NCBI GenBank assembly: GCA_031551135.1
Contig: JAVBOA010000025.1
Location: 1 to 64,000 of the forward strand
Origin: JAITVM01 sp031551135
GTDB lineage: Bacteria; Bacillota; Clostridia; Lachnospirales; JAITVM01
Length of the DNA stretch: 64,000 nt
Reading direction: 5' to 3'
Shown here: positions 26,597-34,290 of the stretch, piece by piece
Position numbering within the stretch: position 1 is the first letter of the stretch
Layout: each line of letters begins with the position of its first letter
Notes under the pieces: model-generated
Databases searched by the model: none
Seen by the model: only the letters and a program-made list of their open reading frames with translations
What the model was told of the DNA's origin: nothing
Position numbers and translations under genes: made by a program

Positions 26597-27106
26597 TTGT
26601 ACACTTTTATGATTATTATTTTCGTTTGTAATAAGCTGAATTTTTCTTGCCATCACGTCTATATTTTCTTCGTTTAAGCTGGATTGCGTCTCTGTAATAC
26701 TTATAACGCTTGCGATTACGGTTTTTTCTAAAAAATTCAGTTTTTCATAATCTACATGTCCGCCGAAAATTTCTTTACAAAAAGCACTTTCGGTCAATTC
26801 TTTTGGGAAAATATCTTCGATATATTTTAACGCGTCGTATCTCTCTACCATACAGCAAACAAATAAGCCGATTTTTTTTCTGGATAAAAGCCTGACATTG
26901 TTACTGCAAAATTCAACAAGTTTTGTGTGTGTTTTGGATGCATAAACCGGTCCGCCTAAAATTATTACGTCATACTGGTTTAAATTTTTCGGCAGTTCGT
27001 GAATAATATTGACGATATCCGCTTTGTCATCAAGCTTATTTTTCAGTTTATAAGCGCATTTTTCCGTAAAACCGTATTTTGTTGAATATATAATTAGAGT
27101 TTTCAG
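26594..27106 (-). CDS. Flavodoxin-domain protein, probable CTG start
   Basis: A 170-residue flavodoxin-fold protein (protoporphyrinogen oxidase HemG/flavodoxin_5-like). The N-terminus LKTLIIYSTKYGFTEKCAYK carries the FMN phosphate loop YSTKYGFTEK, followed by ILGGPVYASKTH and GLFVCCMVER. An ATG-only reading begins at 26851 and loses the whole FMN loop. The frame stays open upstream to CTG at 27106, with AGGGGGA six bases before it and no ATG, GTG or TTG in frame between. A CTG start is therefore likely, with ATT 27112 as a poorer option. The C-terminal FGGHVDYEKLNFLEK region is conserved in this family. It is probably a redox carrier; the partner is unknown. Confidence 0.8.
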   Translation of the reverse strand: MKTLIIYSTKYGFTEKCAYKLKNKLDDKADIVNIIHELPKNLNQYDVIILGGPVYASKTHTKLVEFCSNNVRLLSRKKIGLFVCCMVERYDALKYIEDIFPKELTESAFCKEIFGGHVDYEKLNFLEKTVIASVISITETQSSLNEENIDVMARKIQLITNENNNHKSVQ

Positions 27107-27303
27107 TTCAATTCCCCCTAACAGTTATGTATTATAGCATTAAAATTCAAACAAAAAGTGTCTTCTATAACTGTATATAGGAGCTATTATAGATTATTGA
27201 AAAGACAGAATAATTATAAATAAATATAAATTGTATTACATTGTAATGTATTAATCCGTAGATTTTTGACTTTATAGTATCAAAAAAATCAAAATGCTAT
27301 ATA

Positions 27304-27331
27304 ATACTATTCCATAGAAGGGAAATAGTAT
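27304..27331. repeat. Miniature palindromic repeat (ends only)
   Basis: ATACTATTCC and GGAAATAGTAT are separated by a few bases, the two terminal inverted repeats without the interior. It lies in the 345-base gap 27107-27451, where nothing else but A/T-rich promoter-like DNA and an ATTACATTGTAAT palindrome (near 27235) was seen. Confidence 0.75.
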
Positions 27332-27451
27332 AAGCAAAAAATTACAATTCTGCATAGAATATAATAATATAACTTGAACGTCTCAAGTAGTATTGGATAT
27401 GGCAAGTCAAACATGGAATTGCTATTGTAAAAATAATAAGGAGTTGTTTTT

Positions 27452-27688
27452 ATGCCGTGGCAACGTCAAATTTATAGATTGATTGGTAAGCCAGTGGGGC
27501 TTTCTTTGCGGAATGGTAAAGGAGTCTCGGGCGTTTTGTGCGATGTAAGAAACGGTGTTGTTTATTTACAGGAATATATGTATCAAGATCAGTTCGCGTT
27601 AAAAAAATATAGATTTGAAAGTATAGACAATGTCTACTCTTTTCCGAATTGTACAAGAAGAAATCCTTTTACACCAAGGGTTTATTAA
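27452..27688 (+). CDS. Small conserved barrel-like protein, unknown function
   Basis: A 78-residue protein. The central pattern KPVGLSLRNGKGVSGVLCDV followed by NGVVYLQEYMYQDQFALKKY looks like a small beta-barrel of Sm-like or SH3-like type, in which a short strand pair carries a G-x-x-G turn. Similar small proteins occur in endospore-forming Firmicutes, but I do not recognise a named family with certainty. The start follows AAGGAG with good spacing. It stands alone between two terminators and has no membrane segment. The function is not assigned. Confidence 0.6.
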   Translation: MPWQRQIYRLIGKPVGLSLRNGKGVSGVLCDVRNGVVYLQEYMYQDQFALKKYRFESIDNVYSFPNCTRRNPFTPRVY

Positions 27689-27718
27689 GAAATAAATTTG
27701 TAAGTATATAATTAAATT

Positions 27719-27750
27719 TGGGAGGAAGCAATTTCAGCTTTCCTCCCTTA
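27719..27750. terminator. Terminator between the barrel-like gene and the radical SAM operon
   Basis: GGGAGGAAGC pairs with GCTTTCCTCCC with one bulge, followed by TTATG; it serves two convergent genes. Confidence 0.65.
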
Positions 27751-27754
27751 TGTC

Positions 27755-28546
27755 TTAATTTCGAAAATCTTTAAAATTTATGCGGTTTGAATACGCTAAA
27801 TAACAGGAGCATAGATTTTTTTTACATTCGGCTTTTTTAATTTCACCTAAATAGAGATTGCCGAGTTTTTGGCGGTCAAGGTTACAATTATACAAATCGC
27901 CTTTATAATTTACGAAAAAAGCGGATTTTCCGGAATAACAATCCTTGTAATCCGATTTTATATTTTTGATTTCATTGCAAAAATGCGGATCGATTTTTTT
28001 AAATTCTTCGATTTGATCGGCGGAATAGGTAGTATTTTGATATTCAATTGCGTTTACCCAAAAATAAATATCTTTCGGGAGTATTTTTTTTAGTTCCTTC
28101 ATTTGATTAATATTTTTATAATCGCCGACTGCACCGACGGAAAATTTAATATTGTTTTTATATAGAATTTCACATTTGTCTGCAAAAGATTTCGCCTCAA
28201 TTTGCGTTGGATGAAACGAGCAGGAAAGGCTCATTTTTTGCAATCCTTCTTTCAATATTTCAATGAAATGATTTACATCAAAAGAAAGATTCGTTTGGCA
28301 AATTATTTTTTTTATCTTGGATTTCGATAAGTAATAAAAATTTTCTAAATAATAATCATGAATCAAAGCTTCGCCGTACGGAACGAAAAAAACAGTTTCA
28401 AGGCTTTTTATATTTGCAATAAATTTACAAAATTTATTCAAATAAAATTCGTCTTTCGATACATTCGTCTCAGATTTTGCAAAAGGGCAGTAATAACAGC
28501 GGTAATTGCAGGATTTTAAAAGCCCGCGGTAATATAATAATTTCAT
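27755..28546 (-). CDS. STM4011-family radical SAM protein
   Basis: A 263-residue radical SAM enzyme. The cluster-binding motif is CNYRCYYC near residue 13 (Cx3Cx2C). The C-terminal cysteines (CNLD, then CKKNLCSC) suggest an auxiliary iron-sulfur cluster. It is the last gene of a five-gene operon whose order and domains match the STM4011-STM4015 locus named in Salmonella, a conserved set of unknown function. It overlaps the preceding radical SAM gene by 4 bases. The reaction is unknown; modification of a protein or peptide is the usual role of small SPASM-like enzymes. Confidence 0.8.
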   Translation of the reverse strand: MKLLYYRGLLKSCNYRCYYCPFAKSETNVSKDEFYLNKFCKFIANIKSLETVFFVPYGEALIHDYYLENFYYLSKSKIKKIICQTNLSFDVNHFIEILKEGLQKMSLSCSFHPTQIEAKSFADKCEILYKNNIKFSVGAVGDYKNINQMKELKKILPKDIYFWVNAIEYQNTTYSADQIEEFKKIDPHFCNEIKNIKSDYKDCYSGKSAFFVNYKGDLYNCNLDRQKLGNLYLGEIKKAECKKNLCSCYLAYSNRINFKDFRN

Positions 28547-29733
28547 ATCATCGGTCCCAGATAATCGGAATACGAAATTCCCAAATCGTTTAATTTATAA
28601 TTATTATCAGCAAAAACAGCGTAATTATTTTTTATCCATTCGTGTAAAATCGGAAAATCGGAGAACAAATCGCTGTTGAAATGTTTTTCGTATTCCTCCG
28701 AATCAAGCCCTTTATAATAAAAAAGATTCTTTATCAAAAAACGCTTTTTCATCATTTCTCCATCCAAAATAATTCCATTTGTTATGAGCGTTTTATCTTT
28801 TGCGGAAATAAATTCTTGAATTAAGGATTTCGAAATTTCGCTTTCGTTTGAATACGGCGCACAAAAATGCAAATTCCCTAAATACGTTCGGCCGCCGCAG
28901 CCAAGCGAAATTGTGTTTTCGAAACCGCAGGATTTATTTTCGGATTTTGCTTTTTTTGTAAAAGAACGCATCGAGTTTTGAAAATATCCTTTCATTTTCA
29001 AAAATTCCGAAAGAAAATTGTACATCTCGTACCTATTTTCGTTTTCTGATAAATATCTAATCGCCGCATTTTTGCGAATATAAAGCGGATAAATAAAAAT
29101 TTCTTCAGGCTCGTAATAAAGCGCCTTTTCTATAGAATATTTCAAATTTTTCATATTTTGATTCGGAATCCCGTAAATCAAATCGATATTTAGAATTTCA
29201 AATTTGTATTTCTTAATCAATTCGAGCGAATTTGTTATTTCTTTTGTATTATGAGAACGCCGCAAAATTTCCAGTTCAGAGTCTAAAAAAGATTGCACAC
29301 CGATACTTATTCGGTTTACGGAGTTTTCTTTTAAAATATTTAGTTTTGATTCGCTTGTTTCTTTCGGCGAGGTTTCGATTATTGAAAATACTTTTTTAAA
29401 ATCGTAAAGCGAAAAAATTTTTTCTAGATTTTTTTCGGAGAGTATTAGCGGTGTTCCGCCGCCGATTATTATATTTTCAAATTTATATTTTTCTATTTCA
29501 AGCTGCATTGCATGTTCCAAAACAGCATTTACATAATCGTCTTGCATTTTAGTATCAACAATCGAAAATAAATTGCAATATCCGCATTTTGAAGAGCAAA
29601 ACGGAATATGAATATACATTGATGGTTCATTTTCAAAAAGATAATGCAAATAATCCCGAATAAAAATGCCCTCGAGTTTTTTGTAATTCGTTTTGTGCGG
29701 ATATGAATACATATATTGGTTGTAAATTTGCAT
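28543..29733 (-). CDS. STM4012-family radical SAM protein (HemN-like)
   Basis: A 396-residue protein of the HemN/HemW-like class. The motif YIHIPFCSSKCGYC (Cx3Cx2C) near residue 45 is followed by the SAM-binding IIIGGGTPLILS and by NRISIGVQSFLD. It is probably not coproporphyrinogen oxidase, since no other haem gene is nearby and the operon partners are those of the STM4011-4015 set. The start codon follows the hydrolase gene by only 8 bases. Its substrate is unknown. Confidence 0.83.
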   Translation of the reverse strand: MQIYNQYMYSYPHKTNYKKLEGIFIRDYLHYLFENEPSMYIHIPFCSSKCGYCNLFSIVDTKMQDDYVNAVLEHAMQLEIEKYKFENIIIGGGTPLILSEKNLEKIFSLYDFKKVFSIIETSPKETSESKLNILKENSVNRISIGVQSFLDSELEILRRSHNTKEITNSLELIKKYKFEILNIDLIYGIPNQNMKNLKYSIEKALYYEPEEIFIYPLYIRKNAAIRYLSENENRYEMYNFLSEFLKMKGYFQNSMRSFTKKAKSENKSCGFENTISLGCGGRTYLGNLHFCAPYSNESEISKSLIQEFISAKDKTLITNGIILDGEMMKKRFLIKNLFYYKGLDSEEYEKHFNSDLFSDFPILHEWIKNNYAVFADNNYKLNDLGISYSDYLGPMI

Positions 29734-29741
29734 AATTCACC

Positions 29742-30593
29742 TTATAGAATGAAATGTTTGTACGGAACAGTGTTCACGACTTCATGGTTAAATCCATGAA
29801 AAATATATCCGTCTTCGCCGTAGCAAGAGCCGTGGTCGGAACAGGCGATTACAAAAGTTTTATTGTGCTTTTTGAAAGCGGAGAACAGCGGCTCTAAGCA
29901 GGAATCCACATATCTAAGCGCGGCGGCGTGCGTGATGACGCTGTCTTTTTTTTCGGTCTCCGTGTAAAAATAATTCGGGTAATGAATCGCATCAATATTA
30001 ATATACATAAAAACTCTTTTTTCGCTTTCCGCTAGTTTTTTCAATGCGAAATTAATTTGATTTTCGGCAGATTCTTTGACTTTGCATGAAAAAGACGGAT
30101 TCCAATATGATTGATTAAACATATTCGGAAAAACCGAACCGATTGGAGAACGCTTGTCAAAAAAAGCAACACCGCCGATACATATTGTTTCGTAGCCGAC
30201 GTTTGCGAGACCTTCCACAAAATTACTTCCGCTGAACGCAAATGAATTTTTCGGAGCTGAATTTCCTAAGCCGATTTTGGACGGGAAAAATAAACGCTCT
30301 TGTTTTATCAGTGGAACAGGCTCGATCGGCGACGGCAGAAAACCCGCAAACATTGCGTGATGTGACGGATAAGTAAAATTTCCGGGCGCGCTGCGCTTTT
30401 GCCATTTGCCATATTTATTTAGTATTGGTGTATTATTTTTTTCCTGTTCTTCGAGAGCAACGTCATATCTCAATGTATCTAAGCAAAGAAATAAAATATC
30501 ATATTCGCCGACGATTTTGTTCATATCAATTTGTTCTGTTTCGGATATTTCTCCCTCAAACCATTCCTCGGGAAGTCCTTCAGGAATTTCCAT
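29742..30593 (-). CDS. STM4013-family sulfatase-fold hydrolase
   Basis: A 283-residue alkaline-phosphatase/sulfatase-superfamily protein. The metal site opens with DILFLCLDTLRYDVA, the nucleophile region is probably APGNFTYPSHHAMFAG (Thr/Ser), and C-terminal metal ligands lie in CSDHGSCYGEDGYIFHGF. It belongs to the SEN3800/STM4013 hydrolases that co-occur with the two radical SAM genes downstream. It overlaps the ATP-grasp gene by 14 bases. No signal peptide is present, so it acts in the cytoplasm, unlike secreted sulfatases. The substrate is unknown. Confidence 0.82.
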   Translation of the reverse strand: MEIPEGLPEEWFEGEISETEQIDMNKIVGEYDILFLCLDTLRYDVALEEQEKNNTPILNKYGKWQKRSAPGNFTYPSHHAMFAGFLPSPIEPVPLIKQERLFFPSKIGLGNSAPKNSFAFSGSNFVEGLANVGYETICIGGVAFFDKRSPIGSVFPNMFNQSYWNPSFSCKVKESAENQINFALKKLAESEKRVFMYINIDAIHYPNYFYTETEKKDSVITHAAALRYVDSCLEPLFSAFKKHNKTFVIACSDHGSCYGEDGYIFHGFNHEVVNTVPYKHFIL

Positions 30594-31563
30594 ATTTTAT
30601 CATCTCTCTTATTTGATTTTTATAAATAATATTTTCGTTAAAAATATCTTTGTATATCAAATCGCCTTGCCCATTTATTTCAATCACAAAAGGCTCGTTT
30701 GTATTTTGCGTAAGCCCTATATCCAATCCGGCATAATTTAGATTTTCAAAGGATTTCATTGTTTTTTCGCAGATATCATAAATTTTCTGCTTTATGCCGG
30801 CAGATAAATTAAGCTCGTCAAAATCCAGCGGTTTGTTATTCAAATGAAGATTGGTCATTGGCGATTTTGATAAGCGCACAAGTATAAAATCCAATTTTCC
30901 GAATTGGCAAACACAGCGCAAATCATAGCTGTAATCATTAAATGAGGCTTTTGGAATCCATTCTTCTATGATGCAATTTTGTTTCAAAAGGACATCGGTA
31001 ATTTTTTTTATTTCGGAATAATTTTCAATTTTATAGATTCTTTTTGTATTTATTAGCGTCTTTTCAAAAAGCTTTGAAGAATGAAATAAAACATGCTTAT
31101 TTTTAAAAAAACGGTATGCCGCCACGCCCGATGCTCCCGAACCGAAATTCGGTTTAATAAAAACCGAAAAAATATTTTTATGCGTCATCAACTCGTTGAG
31201 TTTATCAAAAGAAAAAACAGGCTCTTCGAAAAAAAACGGTGTGTGGATTTTATTTTTCTGAATTATTTTTTTTGATAATTTTTTATCGAGAGCCGCTTTA
31301 ATTGCGTTTGGAGCATTTAAAAATTTGCAGTCTTTTTTTTGAAGCTCGTCCAGAATTTTATAATAATTTTTATTCAAACTTTCGATTTCATTAATTTGAG
31401 AATTTTCCGAAACCGGCGGATCGATTTTAACAATATCGTTTGTTGATATTTTTTTATAATCTTCCAATTCGCAAAAATCCAAATTTACATTTAATTCTGT
31501 TGCCGCTTTTCTAAAATAAATTGTGCGTTTTGTATCGCTTTTTCCCAATAATAGAATTTTCAT
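30580..31563 (-). CDS. STM4014-family ATP-grasp protein
   Basis: A 327-residue ATP-grasp ligase-like protein. The nucleotide-binding glycine loop is FIKPNFGSGASGVAAYRF, and C-terminal metal-binding residues are in AGLDIGLTQN and FVIEINGQGD. ATP-grasp enzymes ligate a carboxylate to an amine or thiol, for example in peptide modification. It starts at the ATG sharing one base with the preceding stop. It is the second gene of the five-gene STM4011-4015 type operon. Confidence 0.82.
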   Translation of the reverse strand: MKILLLGKSDTKRTIYFRKAATELNVNLDFCELEDYKKISTNDIVKIDPPVSENSQINEIESLNKNYYKILDELQKKDCKFLNAPNAIKAALDKKLSKKIIQKNKIHTPFFFEEPVFSFDKLNELMTHKNIFSVFIKPNFGSGASGVAAYRFFKNKHVLFHSSKLFEKTLINTKRIYKIENYSEIKKITDVLLKQNCIIEEWIPKASFNDYSYDLRCVCQFGKLDFILVRLSKSPMTNLHLNNKPLDFDELNLSAGIKQKIYDICEKTMKSFENLNYAGLDIGLTQNTNEPFVIEINGQGDLIYKDIFNENIIYKNQIREMIKYGNS

Positions 31564-32639
31564 TATTCTGTAAGAATAGGATAATAATCGTATTCGTCCA
31601 TATCTTTTTCATAATTGGAATCGGATAAATCGGTTTTGCACGGTAAATTTTTGAGCTTTTTAATCATTTCTTCGCTCAGGTAATTGTAATGCAAATCAAG
31701 TTTTTTCAAATGTTTCAATTTGTCGGCATTATTTAAAATAATTTCACCGCCCTTATCAGTGAGCACACCGAAAGAAAAAAGGAGATTATCAAGCTGCGGA
31801 AGGATATCCGAATTAAGCACGATTTCAACGACTTTGTCTTGTTCGTCTGAATTTACGATACCCAGAGTTTTTAACCTCGGGAATTTATATTTTGACAAAA
31901 GAGGAATAATATCTTTGACATCACCGTCAAAGCCGTAGTCGTCCACACCCAAATAAAGAACTAATTTCTCCAAGCTCGGAAAATCGCAGGATATTAAATC
32001 TTTTATGGTTTCTAAATTAAGCCCGCCGGATATCAATTCCAAAGAAGTCAAATTATTATGTTTAACTTTGCCCAATCTAAGCGAATTACTGCCCTTTATC
32101 GTCAAAGATTTTAATTGTGTCATGTTTTTCAAAAATTCTTCATAATTACCTTGTTCAATCCAAGAGCATTCGTTTTCTTCATATGTCATATCCCCAAAAT
32201 AAATTTCTTCAAGCTTATTGAATTTATTTTTGTTTTTTACAAACATATCAATGATAGGCTGTACAGAATCGTCGGATTCTCCCCATAAACCTATCGAAAT
32301 ATATTTATATTCTTTGTTATCTTTTAAAATCTTTTCTACTAAATCATTCGAATTTTTATCCTTATCCCAAACATCTTCGGAAGTTAAGTAAAATTTTTTC
32401 GCCTCGTCTTTTGCTTCTTTAACATCGCCTTCTTCTACTTCGGTATAACCTTTTTTTGTTTTTGCGGCGATTAATTTTTCGGCTTCTTTTTCGCATTTTT
32501 CAGGTGAATCAAAAGTTTTTTCGTTCACACTGCCCTCTGTGCCGAGCCTGCCAAAATGTACAGTCAAATATTCTTTTTCGGTTTCGATATTCCAAAATTT
32601 CTGAGATTTGATATCTTTAAAAATAAAATAACGTTTCAT
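31563..32639 (-). CDS. STM4015-family WGR and leucine-rich-repeat protein
   Basis: A 358-residue protein, first gene of the five-gene operon. The N-terminus is a WGR domain (FWNIETEKEYLTVHFGRLGT, residues about 14-33), a fold found in PARPs and bacterial regulators. The rest is leucine-rich repeats (LKSLTIKGSNSLRLG, LTSLELISGGLNLETI, FPSLEKLVLYLG, LKHLKKLDLHYNYLS). It has no enzyme motif, so it may be a scaffold or the substrate the two radical SAM enzymes and the ATP-grasp act on. The start follows AAGGAGC. A divergent promoter region separates it from the HAD gene. Confidence 0.83.
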   Translation of the reverse strand: MKRYFIFKDIKSQKFWNIETEKEYLTVHFGRLGTEGSVNEKTFDSPEKCEKEAEKLIAAKTKKGYTEVEEGDVKEAKDEAKKFYLTSEDVWDKDKNSNDLVEKILKDNKEYKYISIGLWGESDDSVQPIIDMFVKNKNKFNKLEEIYFGDMTYEENECSWIEQGNYEEFLKNMTQLKSLTIKGSNSLRLGKVKHNNLTSLELISGGLNLETIKDLISCDFPSLEKLVLYLGVDDYGFDGDVKDIIPLLSKYKFPRLKTLGIVNSDEQDKVVEIVLNSDILPQLDNLLFSFGVLTDKGGEIILNNADKLKHLKKLDLHYNYLSEEMIKKLKNLPCKTDLSDSNYEKDMDEYDYYPILTE

Positions 32640-32782
32640 TTTTTAGCTCCTTCAATATAATTTATTTATAAATATAGTTTATATTTCGTACTGTTCGATT
32701 ATTTATTGATGATATATATGGTATCATAATATTAAATTAAATCCAAATTTTTGTATAAATTTTGAATAAAGAAAGTGAAATT

Positions 32783-33352
32783 ATGGAAGCTTATTTTTTT
32801 GATATAGACGGAACATTGGTTTTTGATGGAAAAATTGAGGATAAAGAAAAATTGCTTTTTTTGAGCAAAAACTCAAAATTATTTTTTGCGACGGCGTTGC
32901 CGTATTTGTATGCTTTTCGAAAATGCAAGGGCATTATGGATTATTTTTCGGGAGGTGTGTTCGCGTCCGGCGGCGATATTAGGATTTTTAATGTTTATCA
33001 AAAAATTTATCCGATTTCAGATTTTGACAGAAATTATTTCCACGCGTATCGCCAAAACGGCGAATATTATAAAATTATATATAAATCAAAAATAGATATA
33101 TATTCGGATTTTGTTAAACTGGAAAAAGAAGATAGATATTATGCTTTGCTGAACAGTAAAGCTTCTAAAGTAAACGGGATTTTGGAAATCTGCGGATATT
33201 GCGGATACAGAGATAAAGATATTACCGTAGTCGGAAACGGTGAAAATGATATAGAAATGCTGAAATTTTTTACAAATTCAGTAGCCGTAAATTCGGCAGA
33301 AGAAAATATTCGGAAAGCCGCAAAAAGAGTTCACACGATTCAAGATTTATAA
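32783..33352 (+). CDS. HAD-superfamily phosphatase (Cof-like, short)
   Basis: A 189-residue hydrolase from ATG 32783; the TTG at 32762 is an alternative. It has the HAD motif I FFDIDGTLVFDG, the motif III lysine in SKASKVNGI, and motif IV VVGNGENDIEMLKF. It is shorter than most Cof-type sugar or cofactor phosphatases (about 260 residues) because the cap domain is very small. The substrate is unknown. It stands between the STM4011-4015 island and the sporulation genes, without a clear operon partner. Confidence 0.85.
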   Translation: MEAYFFDIDGTLVFDGKIEDKEKLLFLSKNSKLFFATALPYLYAFRKCKGIMDYFSGGVFASGGDIRIFNVYQKIYPISDFDRNYFHAYRQNGEYYKIIYKSKIDIYSDFVKLEKEDRYYALLNSKASKVNGILEICGYCGYRDKDITVVGNGENDIEMLKFFTNSVAVNSAEENIRKAAKRVHTIQDL

Positions 33353-33445
33353 AGATAAATATTTTTTAAAATATTTTAAAAATTGAATAAAATCTGCGTT
33401 TCTTAAATATACTCTAACATAAGCTATATTATGGAGGAAGATAAT

Positions 33446-33817
33446 ATGCAGCGCAGACGCAGAGAAAAAAAAGAAGAAATAAAACAGGAGTCGGCGATTT
33501 TTAATCAAGCGATTGCTTCGGCGATATTATTAGCGGCAGTGATTTTATTAAGCCTAATAAATACAGATGCCAGCGTATTGCTTAAAGAAAAAATCAGTGC
33601 TTCGATTAGCAAAAATATGACTGTAGAAGATTTCAAAAATTCGGCGGTAGAGATTGTAGAAAAATTTGACATATTTAAAAAAGATATAGCGAATAATCTG
33701 AATACAAACGAATTACTGACCGAAAGCGAAACAGGCGACAGAATAGATGAAAGCGTTTTAGATAGCCTAAAGCAGCAGGAGGACGACAGCCAAAAAAAGC
33801 CCGTAGTTCCGGAATAG
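33446..33817 (+). CDS. spoIVFA: SpoIVFA-like N-terminal membrane part (zero-frame product)
   Basis: A 123-residue protein from ATG 33446, chosen because GGAGGAAG lies just upstream; the ATG at 33431 sits before that ribosome site. A basic N-terminus (MQRRRREKKE) and one transmembrane helix (residues about 23-42) are followed by a charged extracytoplasmic linker, the layout of the first half of SpoIVFA. SpoIVFA holds and regulates the protease SpoIVFB in the outer forespore membrane. The frame ends at TAG 33815-33817, just inside a -1 frameshift signal that would join it to the M23 domain encoded next and give a 281-residue SpoIVFA (Bacillus: 264). Confidence 0.8.
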   Translation: MQRRRREKKEEIKQESAIFNQAIASAILLAAVILLSLINTDASVLLKEKISASISKNMTVEDFKNSAVEIVEKFDIFKKDIANNLNTNELLTESETGDRIDESVLDSLKQQEDDSQKKPVVPE

Positions 33818-33834
33818 AATTTTTGTCCGGAACT
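33777..33834 (+). promoter_or_regulatory. Candidate programmed -1 ribosomal frameshift signal
   Basis: Three elements are in dnaX-like order. An internal Shine-Dalgarno AGGAGG at 33777-33782 lies 10 bases upstream of the slippery heptamer A AAA AAG at 33793-33799, which is in the correct zero-frame phase (CAA AAA AAG). A 9-bp perfect stem (AGTTCCGGA at 33805-33813 with TCCGGAACT at 33826-33834) starts 5 bases downstream, with a 12-base loop holding the zero-frame stop. Slipping -1 continues into the M23 frame. Confidence 0.8.
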
Positions 33835-34290
33835 GAAATCATAAAAAAAGAAGATTGGATTAATCCTTTGGACGGAGTAATTACTTCATCTTGCGGAGAG
33901 AGGATTAATCCGATTTTACGGAAAAAAGAAATTCACGACGGCATAGATATTTCGGCGAAAAAAAACACAGAAGCTTTGGCCATGCTTTCCGGTGTTGTAA
34001 CGGAAGTTTCGACTTCTCCAACGTTTGGAAATTTATTGAAATACAAAACAAACAACGGCTATATAATTATGTATGCACATTTACAAAAAGCGAAAGTAAA
34101 AGTCGGGGACAAAATAAAACAGGGCGATACAATTGCTCTCACGGGAAATACGGGACTTTCGACAGGTCCTCATCTGCATTTGAGCGTTTGGAAAGACGGA
34201 GAATTGATTGACCCGATTAATTTTCTGGAATTGCCGCATACGGACGAGGTTGTAAAAGAATACGCTTCGAGAGGTGTTGATTTCAAATGA
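33799..34290 (+). CDS. spoIVFA: SpoIVFA-like C-terminal M23/LytM domain (-1 frame)
   Basis: An M23 endopeptidase-fold domain reading from the frameshift site. Metal ligands look intact: HDGID (H, then D four residues on), YAHL and GPHLHL. The first in-frame conventional start is TTG 33823, inside the hairpin and without a ribosome site, so independent translation is unlikely; coordinates are given from the -1 shift point. Fused with the upstream membrane part it gives a full SpoIVFA. Its stop overlaps the spoIVFB start (ATGA). In Bacillus the SpoIVFA domain is cut by SpoIVB to release SpoIVFB. Confidence 0.8.
   Translation, partial: ARSSGIEFLSGTEIIKKEDWINPLDGVITSSCGERINPILRKKEIHDGIDISAKKNTEALAMLSGVVTEVSTSPTFGNLLKYKTNNGYIIMYAHLQKAKVKVGDKIKQGDTIALTGNTGLSTGPHLHLSVWKDGELIDPINFLELPHTDEVVKEYASRGVDFK

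Noticed and set aside
28543..29733. Coproporphyrinogen III dehydrogenase or HemW
   Set aside because: The core is HemN-like, but the operon partners match the STM4011-4015 set and no haem synthesis gene is near.
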